A stretch of DNA of 64,000 bases from contig WSYJ01000075.1 of assembly GCA_020186115.1 (NCBI GenBank), positions 248,001-312,000 of the forward strand, in the 5' to 3' direction. Below the pieces are notes generated by a model. The model did not search any database. It was not told the DNA's origin and saw only the letters and a program-made list of their open reading frames with translations. Source of the stretch: Histomonas meleagridis. Lineage: Eukaryota > Parabasalia > Tritrichomonadida > Dientamoebidae. This document shows positions 29,819 through 40,299 of the stretch, piece by piece. The position numbers and the translations under genes were made by a program. The number at the start of each line of letters is the position of its first letter. The stretch's first letter is position 1.

Positions 29819-31408
29819 ATGAAAGTAAATTATAAGCCATCTTTCCATAATTTAAGTTATTTGCGAAATAGAAGAGCTTTGTTAATGCAAAGTCAAGAAG
29901 AACAAGATGATGCAAAACAAGAATTATATTCTGATGAAGAAATCCTAAATTTTCATGATGAAATACAAAATTATGCACGAGAAGCTGCCTCTTCTAAGGC
30001 TAGATATGACCGTGATGGTTTATTTCATTTTTTACAAGCTCTTTATAATCTAATAGTTCAAATCACTAATCACACACTTTCCAAACAAGAAGTTTTATAT
30101 ACTATAATTTCTTGGCTTGAAAAAACACAAATTCGTGATGAAAATGATTTTCACTTTTCTGATTTACTATTTCAATTAATTGTTGAAGGTGATCATTACC
30201 AAGTTCTTAGTGTAGCAGCCCAATTGATTTTATTGTACAGTCGTTCCCAATTTGAAACAGAATTAGAATCATATGAATCTATTCCATCCATAATTGAATT
30301 AATTTGTTATCCAAATACCAAATACATCAATCATGATGAAAATGGTAATGAAATTCAAACATACGACGAGATTGAATTTAGTATTCTTGTTACTATTCGG
30401 ACTTCTCTAATAAATTTTTTTTTTAATTTAATTGAATTCCATGAATTAAACCAAAAGTCACTTGAAATTATCGCTTTCAGTATTCCTGAAATCGCAAGAT
30501 GTTGTATGAACCCCAAGTCTGAGCATGTCATGTTTCAATTCATTGATTTCACATTACATTTCACATGTAAATACCATCAATTTTTTTCTTCAGATTTAGC
30601 CAAGGAATATATTGAATTTATATCTATTTTATTAGTTAATTCAAATTATAATATTATGTTTGTTTATGATTCTCTTTTATGTCTTGATAATTTAATTGAA
30701 AATCATCCAAACGAATTTTGTAATTGTATTCCACAAAGCACATTAACACAAATCATTAAGAAATGTATATTAAATGATATTGAATATATAACAAATACTG
30801 AATATGATATTGCATATGCTGCCTTTTATATTCTTCAATGTTTTGGTATTTCATCTGAATTTTATCCAAAATTATTAAACTCATTTAAAGAAACTAATTT
30901 TCTTAATGATGCATTAGCACATCCACAAAATAAAATACATCTTTATGCAGTAATGCTCATGGAAGAGATAATCCTTCTGAATACTAACGATTGTAACGAT
31001 TTTTGCCATATTTTGATTGATATAAATGTTTTGGATATACTTTCAAATAGTTGTTCCGAATCTAATGAATCCGAATCATTTCAAGTTAAGCAAAAAATTA
31101 TTTCAATGTTTTCTTATATTTTATACCAATTCGATGATATCCCAACTCGTTTTTATATCGAATACTTGCAAAATGTTTACCAATTCATTGCTAATGAAGC
31201 AGAAGTAACTGGAATAATTGCGGAGGTTCTATGCGCAATTTGTAAAAACAAAAATTATATTAAAGAGGATGAAGAAGTAATTTTGGAGGAAATGAGAAAA
31301 TTGGCATCGGAAATATGCTTGAATATAGATTTAAGCCCACAATCTGAGTCTGAGGAAATAAAGCTACTGGCGGACTTCGTACAAATGGTTTTGCTATCCA
31401 ATGAATAA
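29819..31408 (+). CDS. Helical armadillo-like protein, unknown function
   Basis: 529 residues (an alternative ATG lies at 29885: MQSQEEQDDAKQ). The N-terminal ~60 residues are charged, the remainder is helical in paired repeats (FLQALYNLIVQITNHTL, QVLSVAAQLILLYSR, IIAFSIPEIARCCMNPKSEH, YAVMLMEEIILLN) like HEAT/armadillo proteins. No catalytic motif, signal peptide or membrane segment. This general form is common among trichomonad cytosolic proteins; an importin-alpha-like role is possible but the armadillo Trp/Asn arrays are not seen, so no function is claimed. The start codon overlaps a TCATATG, an initiator-like sequence, favouring the downstream ATG if that site is the transcription start. 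Confidence 0.75.
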   Translation: MKVNYKPSFHNLSYLRNRRALLMQSQEEQDDAKQELYSDEEILNFHDEIQNYAREAASSKARYDRDGLFHFLQALYNLIVQITNHTLSKQEVLYTIISWLEKTQIRDENDFHFSDLLFQLIVEGDHYQVLSVAAQLILLYSRSQFETELESYESIPSIIELICYPNTKYINHDENGNEIQTYDEIEFSILVTIRTSLINFFFNLIEFHELNQKSLEIIAFSIPEIARCCMNPKSEHVMFQFIDFTLHFTCKYHQFFSSDLAKEYIEFISILLVNSNYNIMFVYDSLLCLDNLIENHPNEFCNCIPQSTLTQIIKKCILNDIEYITNTEYDIAYAAFYILQCFGISSEFYPKLLNSFKETNFLNDALAHPQNKIHLYAVMLMEEIILLNTNDCNDFCHILIDINVLDILSNSCSESNESESFQVKQKIISMFSYILYQFDDIPTRFYIEYLQNVYQFIANEAEVTGIIAEVLCAICKNKNYIKEDEEVILEEMRKLASEICLNIDLSPQSESEEIKLLADFVQMVLLSNE

Positions 31409-31833
31409 TTTAAAATATGTAATAAAAACAAAAATTTTAAGATTTTAATGATTATTTTTTTTAGACATTCAGATAAAAATAATAATAGCTTTTCATAATA
31501 ATGAATAATTTTTATTCTAACAAAGCTAACAACAGTATTTCATAATAATTAATAATCTTCATCTTTTTAAACAATAGCATTTCATAATAATGAATAATTT
31601 GTAAATTTTTAAACTCTCAATATTAATATTATTTAATATATTAATTATTTTTTAATGATAATTAAAATATATAAAACCAACAATAGTATTTTTATACATA
31701 AAACTGACAGCAGTATTGCAACTTTTTAAACAACAATATTTCATACTGATTAATAATTTTCATCTTTTTAAACACAAAGAAATTGATTTAAATAAAAAAC
31801 TTAACATTTTATTTAACATTTTCTTATGTAACA
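31409..31833. repeat. Degenerate AT-rich direct repeats between convergent genes
   Basis: Several imperfect copies of a ~50-70-bp motif containing TTTCATAATAATGAATAATTT…CTTTTTAAACAA (around 31490, 31535, 31580, 31735) lie between the 3' ends of the 529-aa gene and TOR. No gene seen. Confidence 0.6.
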
Positions 31834-34800
31834 TCACCAAAATGGGCACCACCCCGGGTAGTGCCTCACGTAGATATAAGGGTCCTTTGCTATTTCGATC
31901 AATCTGTCGACTTGATCGATTACTTCTAATTGTTCCTCATCTTCACCTTCTTTATTAAATTCTCTTCCTTGCAACTTACTCAAAACTCTTTTCACGGCTC
32001 TCGAATTATTTTGATTCAACAAAGGCTCATGTAGAAATATGAACAACTGTGACACCAATGATGATTGGTTTTCTCTTAAGACCATCATAACTATTTCACA
32101 GATATATCTAAACAAACCGTTAGTACAATTACCGGTTAAATTTTTCAAGATCATTCTTGTTAATCTAAATGGTACTTTCTCAGGGAAATTACTTCTTAAT
32201 AAAGTCGATTCAAAAGATTCTCCGAAATCAATATGACATACATTCCCTGTTTCTCTTTGTATCATTAAATTACTTGGATGTCGATCACCTAACCCTATAA
32301 TATGACCTACCATTGACATTAAAGCAGTAGTTATCGTAAATCTTTGATTCCGTTTCATCCACATCTGGATGTGAGGTGACTTTATCCACATCCATTCAAA
32401 AAGTTCCGTCGCATTGAATTCTGATGCAATTGTATCAAAAACTTCGATTTTCTGAATGTTTGAAATGAATGCAAAATCACAATTCATCATTTCTTTGACC
32501 TTATACATTTCAGGGTATAAAGGCTTCTCATTATATTCTCGATCATCTATAATCATTTGATGCATTGTATCAGCCCCGATTATCCATTGAATTAATCCAA
32601 CATTAATTGATAATGAGATAATTGAATATCGATTTACCGATATTTGATATTCTCTTGTTTGTCTATTTTGTAAGAACAAACTATTAATTAATGAAAAGAA
32701 TTGCATGAATCTTTCATCCAATCTTAAATCTTCATTTCCTTTTAACAAATATTTAATCCGTTGTCCATTCTCAGTTCTAATGTATACTATTCTTGGCTTT
32801 TGTTGAGTTCCCATAATTTCCATCATCGATTCAATACTATACATATGACCATAACTTTTATCTTCTATTCCAGGCGCATATAAGTTAAATCCTTTTTTCA
32901 TTGCTAATTCTTCGGAAACCTTTGAAAGTATTATTACTGATAATCGTTCTATTTCTTCTTTTAATTGTTGATGAAATCTTTTTAATGACAACCAAATTTG
33001 TTGTGAATTGTTGTTATATAAATTCATAATATTTTTCACAGAATCGCCATGCATTTTAATGAATAATTCATCTAATGAACATTTTGGATTATAAAATTCT
33101 TCGAAACGTTCATTTAAATATACTTTAATTGGGTCTTCATATGATTGATTCTTTTGAGATTTAACACAAGCTTCAATCGAATATACCCAACTTTCAAACC
33201 AAGTAATCGCAGAACGTTTTAATCCATCTGAAAATATTTCGGCATCTTCATAAGAATCTTTATTTTGTCCGATTATTTTATTCATTAATTCTTTAGCTAT
33301 TTGACTTTTAGAATCTTGTTTAATATTAGAATAAAGTGATAAAGGGAAATATAATAATTGGAAATCAATTTTGCTAATTTCAATGATTAATTTATGTACT
33401 AAATTTCGTATTAATATATCCGGATGATCAATTTTAGAAGTTAATTGTGGTATTACTACTTTAAAATAAGATGCAGGTAAAGATAATATATCATTAATTA
33501 ATTTATCAATAGTATTTTTGTTATATTTAAATGAAAATAATAATGAAATAATTTGACATAAACATTCAAGTGAATCTGATGATCGTAATTGTATCACTTT
33601 AAGAAATGATTCTATAGATCGAATTGCATATTCATTTGGATCATTTATTTGTTGATATAATTTAAATGAATTATTTTCCGTTTCATTATTTTGTGATTTT
33701 TGATATATATATTGTGACTTTGTTAACTTTGATTTATTATTTAATAATATATTATTTCTTGAACTAATTGATATTGGTTTAGGTTTAATTACATTTTTAA
33801 TTGTATTATTATTATTATTATTTGTAGATTGTATTCGAGATGTTTGTCCTTGTTTAATTAAATCAATACTAATTTTAGGTGGTACATATTGTATTGGATC
33901 ATGAATAGGTGTACTTGACTTAGGTTTATTTAAATGTTTAATAAATAAATCTTTTAAGTCACCTAAATCAGTATTATCTTTAATGTTTAATCGTAATTGT
34001 CCATATAATTGTGAATTAGTATAACCCCATAATTTATAATTACGATAATCATTCGGATCAAATTCAACTGCTTTTTTACATGCTTCAACACTTTCTTGAG
34101 ATTCTTCTAGACTACTTGAAATTCGATATAAATAATCCGCAAATATTCGATGCATTCTAGACCCATATATTATATCTGTTTCAACTTCTTTTCTTGATGT
34201 TAGATAACAATTATACATTTTATTTGGGAATTTTTGTATTAATAACTTTAAGAATTCATTTTGATATATTTTATTTTCTTTTAATATATTTTGATAAAAT
34301 TCAGTAAAATTATTATATGAAAATTGTTCAATACAAAATTTCCGCATTTCATTATCAAAATCTTTTTGATTTAAATATGATATTATACCATTCCTTGGTA
34401 AAGGGAAATGTTTTATATTCTTAAATTGTTCAAATGTAATACCATCATACATATTACATATAAATCGAGCTAATTCGATAGCTTTCGAATGTTTTTCTTG
34501 TGCCCATAATATCTTAATTTTACATATTAATGTATCTGGTTCATAAGATTGACTTAAATAAGGTTCGAAGAATGCTTTAATGATTTTAAATTGTCGATCT
34601 TTTCTTAACGATGATATAATCTTTAAATAATATTGTAAATTCATTGAAATTGGCGTTTTATAATTCTTAAAACGGATAATTTGTTCCCATAAATCTGCAG
34701 TTCGATGGAAACATTTAATACGTCTTTTATAAGTTTTAATGTCTTGATTTTTATTACTTAATACATCATTACAATCGACGAACATTTGTGCATAACTTAA

Positions 34801-37800
34801 ATTCTTTGTAATTTGTGAATTATCTCCACTAATATATACTTGACGATCAATTGTTAAATATTTAAATGCTTCTTCAATTAATTCCTTAACTTTCATATCT
34901 TTCTTTTCTTTACAATAAAAATTAATTACTAATAAATAACGAAAAGGATTCCATCTTCCTTCATATGATTGAATAATTTTTTCGATTTTATTTGTTTGCC
35001 CTAAAAAACTATAAATTACAAAGAAATAATCCGATACTTTATCTTTTTCTTCATCATTTAATGCTTCGAATATATTTTCTTTAGAATAAATATCATTGTT
35101 TCGATTTAATTTCGCTAAACATTGGACTATTGTTGGGAAATCTGCATTAGTTTTCTCATAATATTTTAATGCTTCTTCCCAATTACCAATAGTACCATTC
35201 CATTTTGCTAACGTTGATTCGTCAACATATTTCTTAAAGTTATTATAATGTGCAAATATCGATGGATAATTCCCAATCTTTTGATATAATTCCATTAAAG
35301 CTTTAATAGCTTCTATGTCATTAGGACATTCTAAGAGTCGTTGTTGTAAGAAAAATAATGAGTATTGACATGAATATGATAACTTCGCAATTTTAACTAA
35401 GTCGATGGAAAATGGATATTTAGAACGTGCTGCAACATTAATAATTTCAAATAACTCAGGATAATTGGTTTGATGTTCTTCAAGAATTCGTTGAATAATA
35501 TTCGAAAAATGTATTCGATGTTTCTCTTCTGTGTTCTTCCAACATGAAATAAATGCAGCGGGGAAAATAGTGTGATTAAATTCATAATTAAAGTCTAAGA
35601 TTGAGATACATGAATGAATTGCATTGTTTGGTGAGCGCTTAACACATGAATATAATAAGTTTTGCATCCATTTGCCAGTGTTAACTTCTGTTGGAAATGT
35701 TAAACTACCAAAAAATGTAATCGGTTGATTTTCATTAGATTTTGATATTAAATTATGTGTTTTCAAATGTGGCTCTTTAATTTTAATAAACGTTAATTCG
35801 TTGATTTTATCTGAATTATAATCATTTGAACGTTGTTTTTGGAATTGTTCTAATTGTTGATAGATTGCATAAGATAAAATATGTTTTTTAGATTTTAATG
35901 AATTATCATCACTTATTAATTTATCATTATCTTCTTCTTGTAAATAATATTGATGTAATCCATTCTTCCCACCAAAGTTCTTTTGAGTTAAACTTTTAGT
36001 TCTTTGATGTAAATTTTTGGTGATTTTCGCTTCATATTCAAGTAAACTTTTTGTGCGTGTCATAGTTTTGTTGTTGCTATCGTTGTTTATATCGCCGATA
36101 GTAAAAAACCGTTTTAATTGAGATACAGGAAAATTACCAAAAATACATAAAGAAAATAATAAAGGAGGATATAAAAATCGATAAGAAAAATATACAAATC
36201 TTGATTGATATAATTCTATATCTACATTTTGAGCTATTAATGTTAAACTTTTAGCTAAAACTAATAAAAATTGTTGTGTATAACTATTCATTTCGATTGT
36301 ATTTAAGAATAAAATTATTGATTGATTTTGATATATAATTAAAAATGTAATTAATTTAACAATAACTTTAAAATATGAAAAATCTTTTTGTCCTAATTTA
36401 CTTAGAACAGTTGGATAAAGATTTATTAAAAACGGAGTAAATTCTCCTTTAATATAATAAGATAAACATACGGCTAAATGTACACATGATTTTAAATTAA
36501 AATATTTTAATATTGTTGAAACTAATATTGGAATCATTTGAACAATTTCTGATCTATAATGACATACAATTATTTCCAAATATTTAAATAAAGTTTTTCG
36601 AAAGTTTACTGTTGAATGTATTGATCTAATGAAAATTGGAATAATTTTACTGATATATTTAGCAGAATTAATTGGATCGCCTTCAATAATCATTGTAATC
36701 GCTGCAAATAATGGTAATGAAGGCGTATGGAAATATGTTAATATGTTATTAAATACAAAATCAGTAGTATTAACAAATAAGAAATCATTTTCATCTGTTT
36801 TTCGTAATTGAAATGTATCGAAATAATCAAAAGAACTTCCGAAAAGTTTTATAATATTTGTTGCAAGTTTTTGATCATGTGTTTGGACTAATATATTTGA
36901 TAATGGTATCATTAATGAAGGACAACGTAAACGAATATTTAATCCATTATAAGTTAATGTTGATAATCTTTGTAATGATTTTACTAATGATAAATAATAT
37001 TTATCTGATTTCCGTTGTGAGAATAAATAATTAAACGCATTTAAAATAGTTGTTAATGAAGGCTCCGAATTAATCGCTAAATAACTTAACGCTTTACATA
37101 AGCGACAATCCCTTTTATCAGTATCTTTTTTATTAATTATTTTTATTAGTTTCGATTTATAATATTCAGTGTTCGCATATATTTGTAATAATTTCTCTTG
37201 TTTCTCTTTTTGATAATGGAAATTCTCATTTTCTGTTATCGTTGATATGTTATTTAATATTTCTTTACTAAGTTTAGAAGATGGTTGACTTGCAGTACTA
37301 GACTTTTCATCCATTAGCGAAAATTCAGATAATTTCATTTGTTCTACAAATGAATGTGTTGCATCGAATGAAAGTTTAGAGAAGTCAATTGATTCCATTT
37401 TTTTAGATGAATCAGAATAAGTATTATTTAAAGGTGTCAATGAATTAGTTAATGATTGATTCATTTCGGAAGGGATTTCAAAGTTTGGTATTATTTCTTT
37501 ATTAATATTAGTACAATGTTCAATTAAAGGTAACTCAAATGCTGATAAACAAATATGTGTAATAATATTTGAATATTTCTCTGAAACTTTTTTCCAATAT
37601 TTACATATCGCCCAAATTAATGAAGCAGATTTAGACATAACTCGTAAATTCCGTGTGAATTTGATTTGATCAATTAATCGAGTAAATCGATAATCTAATT
37701 CGCATAATAACATTGGGTTATAATTCACTAATTGACTAAAAAATCGTATAGCTTTCCGACGTACTTTATATGAAGAATCATATAATATTTGGAAGATTGG

Positions 37801-39213
37801 AGTATAATATGATAATTGGATTGTTGGCTTTAAATATTTTACTGCTAATAAACGAATTGTTTTACTTGGATCATATAAACTAATGTTCACTAAAAATATC
37901 GGATCTGCTGTTGGATGATTAACTAAAGAAAGAAATAATTTACTACGACTAATGTTAACATTTTTTAAATTTAATAAATCAATAAAAAAAGTCGAATATG
38001 CGACTTTGCTTTTATGTGGATATAATTGACTTAACATTAATCCATGTTTAACATTTTCTAATGTTGCATCTTTCGAACAAATATAATTTAAATATTTGTC
38101 AATTATTTCATCCGATATTAAATCTTTTCGTAGATTTAAACAATTAATAAAATGATCACAAATATTAAATCGTTTTAAATCAATGATAATATTAGGAATA
38201 TGTCGAATTAATGATTCAACAATTGATAATAAACAATGTTCATTTTGATTACATTCATATTTAATCGATTGTGTTTCAATGTATTTAACTATTGAATAAA
38301 TATTAATTTTCGTTGGTGAAAATTCTATTGTTTTTGTGATTAATTGTGAATATTTATGTTGTATTAATATTTGTAATAATTGTTCTGTATTAATATTAAA
38401 ATGTGATTTAGAACATGTTTCAATTAATAAGTTACATATATCATATAATAAAACTTCATTATCTTTGATTTGGATACAATAATTAAATAATTGATCAATG
38501 GTTTCTTGTTTAAATAAGAATTTATGAGTCTGGAATATACGATTTAATAATGGAACCGAACTATGTAATGATTGAAGACATCGATTGAATAATGTGGTAA
38601 GTAATGGCATCGAACTATTAAAATTATCCCATTTTAAGAGAAAATGAATGAGTTGAATGGAAATCTTCTTGGTTATAGATTCTTCTCCTAACGCTAAATT
38701 GGTTAATTCTGAAAAGATTTTGATCGTTGTATTGATTGTTTCAATATGTGCACGTTTACGGGCTTGCTTAAGTATAAATAAACCATTGTTTTGAAGTCGG
38801 TGATTTTGAATACAGGCACGCGCATATTGAATAGGTTTCCGAAAATAAGAATTAACATCAATTAATTCATGTGATAAATATGATAGAGTCTTAGCTGTAA
38901 TGCGACAAATAAGTTCATTGGTGCTTTGCATGTGTTTGGTTAATATAGGATAAAATTGTTTAATTTCATCATAATCTCTATTAAAATATGAAAAAATCGA
39001 GAAGAGTAATAGTTTTGGAATTGCGACAGAAGGATGTGGATTTTGAGGATCTTCTTTCAATTTGATTATTAGTTCTTTATATTTTTGAATAATTTGTGAA
39101 TCAGTAAATCTTAATAAAACTGGTTGGATCCTACGAATAAAATGCTTGCGCATTTGCTTCCATTCGGCATAGCTTTTTGGGTAGCATGTCAAGATGGCTT
39201 GGAATGGATCCAT
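31834..39213 (-). CDS. TOR: TOR serine/threonine kinase (PIKK family)
   Basis: 2,459 residues from the ATG at 39213 (MDPFQAILTCYP); an in-frame ATG at 39255 would add 14. N-terminal ~1,250 residues are HEAT repeats; FAT domain ~1,270-1,850; FRB ~1,960-2,060; kinase ~2,080-2,390 with LLKGNEDLRLDERFMQ, GLGDRHPSNLM (catalytic loop) and CHIDFGESFE (DFG); FATC at the end, RHYPGWCPFW, the TOR-type ending (HYIGWCPFW in others) rather than ATR, DNA-PK or SMG1. TOR controls growth in response to nutrients as TORC1/TORC2. The stop TGA follows the last Trp. The FRB lacks the residues that bind FKBP-rapamycin (see findings). Low-complexity Asn run at ~1,705 (NNNNNN). Largest gene in the window. Confidence 0.96.
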   Translation of the reverse strand: MDPFQAILTCYPKSYAEWKQMRKHFIRRIQPVLLRFTDSQIIQKYKELIIKLKEDPQNPHPSVAIPKLLLFSIFSYFNRDYDEIKQFYPILTKHMQSTNELICRITAKTLSYLSHELIDVNSYFRKPIQYARACIQNHRLQNNGLFILKQARKRAHIETINTTIKIFSELTNLALGEESITKKISIQLIHFLLKWDNFNSSMPLLTTLFNRCLQSLHSSVPLLNRIFQTHKFLFKQETIDQLFNYCIQIKDNEVLLYDICNLLIETCSKSHFNINTEQLLQILIQHKYSQLITKTIEFSPTKINIYSIVKYIETQSIKYECNQNEHCLLSIVESLIRHIPNIIIDLKRFNICDHFINCLNLRKDLISDEIIDKYLNYICSKDATLENVKHGLMLSQLYPHKSKVAYSTFFIDLLNLKNVNISRSKLFLSLVNHPTADPIFLVNISLYDPSKTIRLLAVKYLKPTIQLSYYTPIFQILYDSSYKVRRKAIRFFSQLVNYNPMLLCELDYRFTRLIDQIKFTRNLRVMSKSASLIWAICKYWKKVSEKYSNIITHICLSAFELPLIEHCTNINKEIIPNFEIPSEMNQSLTNSLTPLNNTYSDSSKKMESIDFSKLSFDATHSFVEQMKLSEFSLMDEKSSTASQPSSKLSKEILNNISTITENENFHYQKEKQEKLLQIYANTEYYKSKLIKIINKKDTDKRDCRLCKALSYLAINSEPSLTTILNAFNYLFSQRKSDKYYLSLVKSLQRLSTLTYNGLNIRLRCPSLMIPLSNILVQTHDQKLATNIIKLFGSSFDYFDTFQLRKTDENDFLFVNTTDFVFNNILTYFHTPSLPLFAAITMIIEGDPINSAKYISKIIPIFIRSIHSTVNFRKTLFKYLEIIVCHYRSEIVQMIPILVSTILKYFNLKSCVHLAVCLSYYIKGEFTPFLINLYPTVLSKLGQKDFSYFKVIVKLITFLIIYQNQSIILFLNTIEMNSYTQQFLLVLAKSLTLIAQNVDIELYQSRFVYFSYRFLYPPLLFSLCIFGNFPVSQLKRFFTIGDINNDSNNKTMTRTKSLLEYEAKITKNLHQRTKSLTQKNFGGKNGLHQYYLQEEDNDKLISDDNSLKSKKHILSYAIYQQLEQFQKQRSNDYNSDKINELTFIKIKEPHLKTHNLISKSNENQPITFFGSLTFPTEVNTGKWMQNLLYSCVKRSPNNAIHSCISILDFNYEFNHTIFPAAFISCWKNTEEKHRIHFSNIIQRILEEHQTNYPELFEIINVAARSKYPFSIDLVKIAKLSYSCQYSLFFLQQRLLECPNDIEAIKALMELYQKIGNYPSIFAHYNNFKKYVDESTLAKWNGTIGNWEEALKYYEKTNADFPTIVQCLAKLNRNNDIYSKENIFEALNDEEKDKVSDYFFVIYSFLGQTNKIEKIIQSYEGRWNPFRYLLVINFYCKEKKDMKVKELIEEAFKYLTIDRQVYISGDNSQITKNLSYAQMFVDCNDVLSNKNQDIKTYKRRIKCFHRTADLWEQIIRFKNYKTPISMNLQYYLKIISSLRKDRQFKIIKAFFEPYLSQSYEPDTLICKIKILWAQEKHSKAIELARFICNMYDGITFEQFKNIKHFPLPRNGIISYLNQKDFDNEMRKFCIEQFSYNNFTEFYQNILKENKIYQNEFLKLLIQKFPNKMYNCYLTSRKEVETDIIYGSRMHRIFADYLYRISSSLEESQESVEACKKAVEFDPNDYRNYKLWGYTNSQLYGQLRLNIKDNTDLGDLKDLFIKHLNKPKSSTPIHDPIQYVPPKISIDLIKQGQTSRIQSTNNNNNNTIKNVIKPKPISISSRNNILLNNKSKLTKSQYIYQKSQNNETENNSFKLYQQINDPNEYAIRSIESFLKVIQLRSSDSLECLCQIISLLFSFKYNKNTIDKLINDILSLPASYFKVVIPQLTSKIDHPDILIRNLVHKLIIEISKIDFQLLYFPLSLYSNIKQDSKSQIAKELMNKIIGQNKDSYEDAEIFSDGLKRSAITWFESWVYSIEACVKSQKNQSYEDPIKVYLNERFEEFYNPKCSLDELFIKMHGDSVKNIMNLYNNNSQQIWLSLKRFHQQLKEEIERLSVIILSKVSEELAMKKGFNLYAPGIEDKSYGHMYSIESMMEIMGTQQKPRIVYIRTENGQRIKYLLKGNEDLRLDERFMQFFSLINSLFLQNRQTREYQISVNRYSIISLSINVGLIQWIIGADTMHQMIIDDREYNEKPLYPEMYKVKEMMNCDFAFISNIQKIEVFDTIASEFNATELFEWMWIKSPHIQMWMKRNQRFTITTALMSMVGHIIGLGDRHPSNLMIQRETGNVCHIDFGESFESTLLRSNFPEKVPFRLTRMILKNLTGNCTNGLFRYICEIVMMVLRENQSSLVSQLFIFLHEPLLNQNNSRAVKRVLSKLQGREFNKEGEDEEQLEVIDQVDRLIEIAKDPYIYVRHYPGWCPFW

Positions 39214-39255
39214 TTTCTTCTGCACAAATTTGTATATGTAAACTATTGAATGCAT

Positions 39256-40299
39256 TATTTGACTGAATATGTTCGTTAGAAGCGAATATGATGGCCATAT
39301 TCATGATTTCGATGATTTATTGATATTTGTATTAAAAATTATTTTTATCATCTCAATGCCACTCAGTATATGTTGAATATTTGCATAAATCTTTTGTTGA
39401 TTGTGAGTTATAAAGGGTTGATAATTGATGATTTACAATTTTCTATGGTTTATGTCATATAAAAACATTATGTGATGGTTTTACACTAATGAAAAGAATA
39501 ATTAGTTTCACTATTCTACTTCAATAACTCATATATATAGATCTAATGGATTCTGAAACGTTTTTGACAGATAATCAAATATAAATAAGTTATTCGTGTT
39601 TTACTGCATAAACACAACTAATGCCGTATCGTGAACTCAAATTTTCACCTAAACTTTTCACAAAATTTCAATTCTGAGTGGTTTAGCCAATTCAAATTCC
39701 AGTGAAAAATTTTGTTTCACAGGTTACGTTAGTCAAACTGTTGAAATTACTCAAAATTTATGTGCAAGGGAAAACAAAGAAAATAACCGCTTGAAATCAG
39801 TTAATAACTCCAATTTCATAGGCGTTAATTTTATAGAGCTCGATTCCAAGGAATATTTCACTAAAAATGAAGACCTTTTTAGCGATTAAAAAATCAAATT
39901 TCATTTAAAAACATTCGGTAGCCAATGCCCATTCGTAAAACTATCTAAAACGACCCGCTTACTCCATGTTTTTGATTATTTTTTTTTATCTTTGAAAATT
40001 ATAATTATGATGGGTACCCATATTAGCATACCTATTATCAAAATTGTGCTGTAAAATGTTGTGCTTTAAATGTACCTATATACAATTTTATTAATTTTAA
40101 AATTAGTTTTCTCATCATAGTAAACCATTGAAATTCATTTTTTGTGCGCATAATTAGCCGGCCAAATATTACAATACGATTATTTTCGACTTAAAAAACG
40201 ACTTTTTCATACAAAATCTTGACATAGTTTTTCCCGTCTTGACAGGGTTTTTCGGGCTCTATTTAAACGTCCAAATTTGAGAACTTTGTTGAGCATGAA
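39256..40299. other. Intergenic region with 19-bp direct repeat upstream of 40300
   Basis: About 1 kb without a gene. CTTGACATAGTTTTTCC (40219) is repeated 19 bp on as CTTGACAGGGTTTTTCG (40238), 45-80 bp before the glycosyltransferase ATG. Positions 39600-39960 are less AT-rich but no open frame or RNA gene is visible. Confidence 0.55.
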
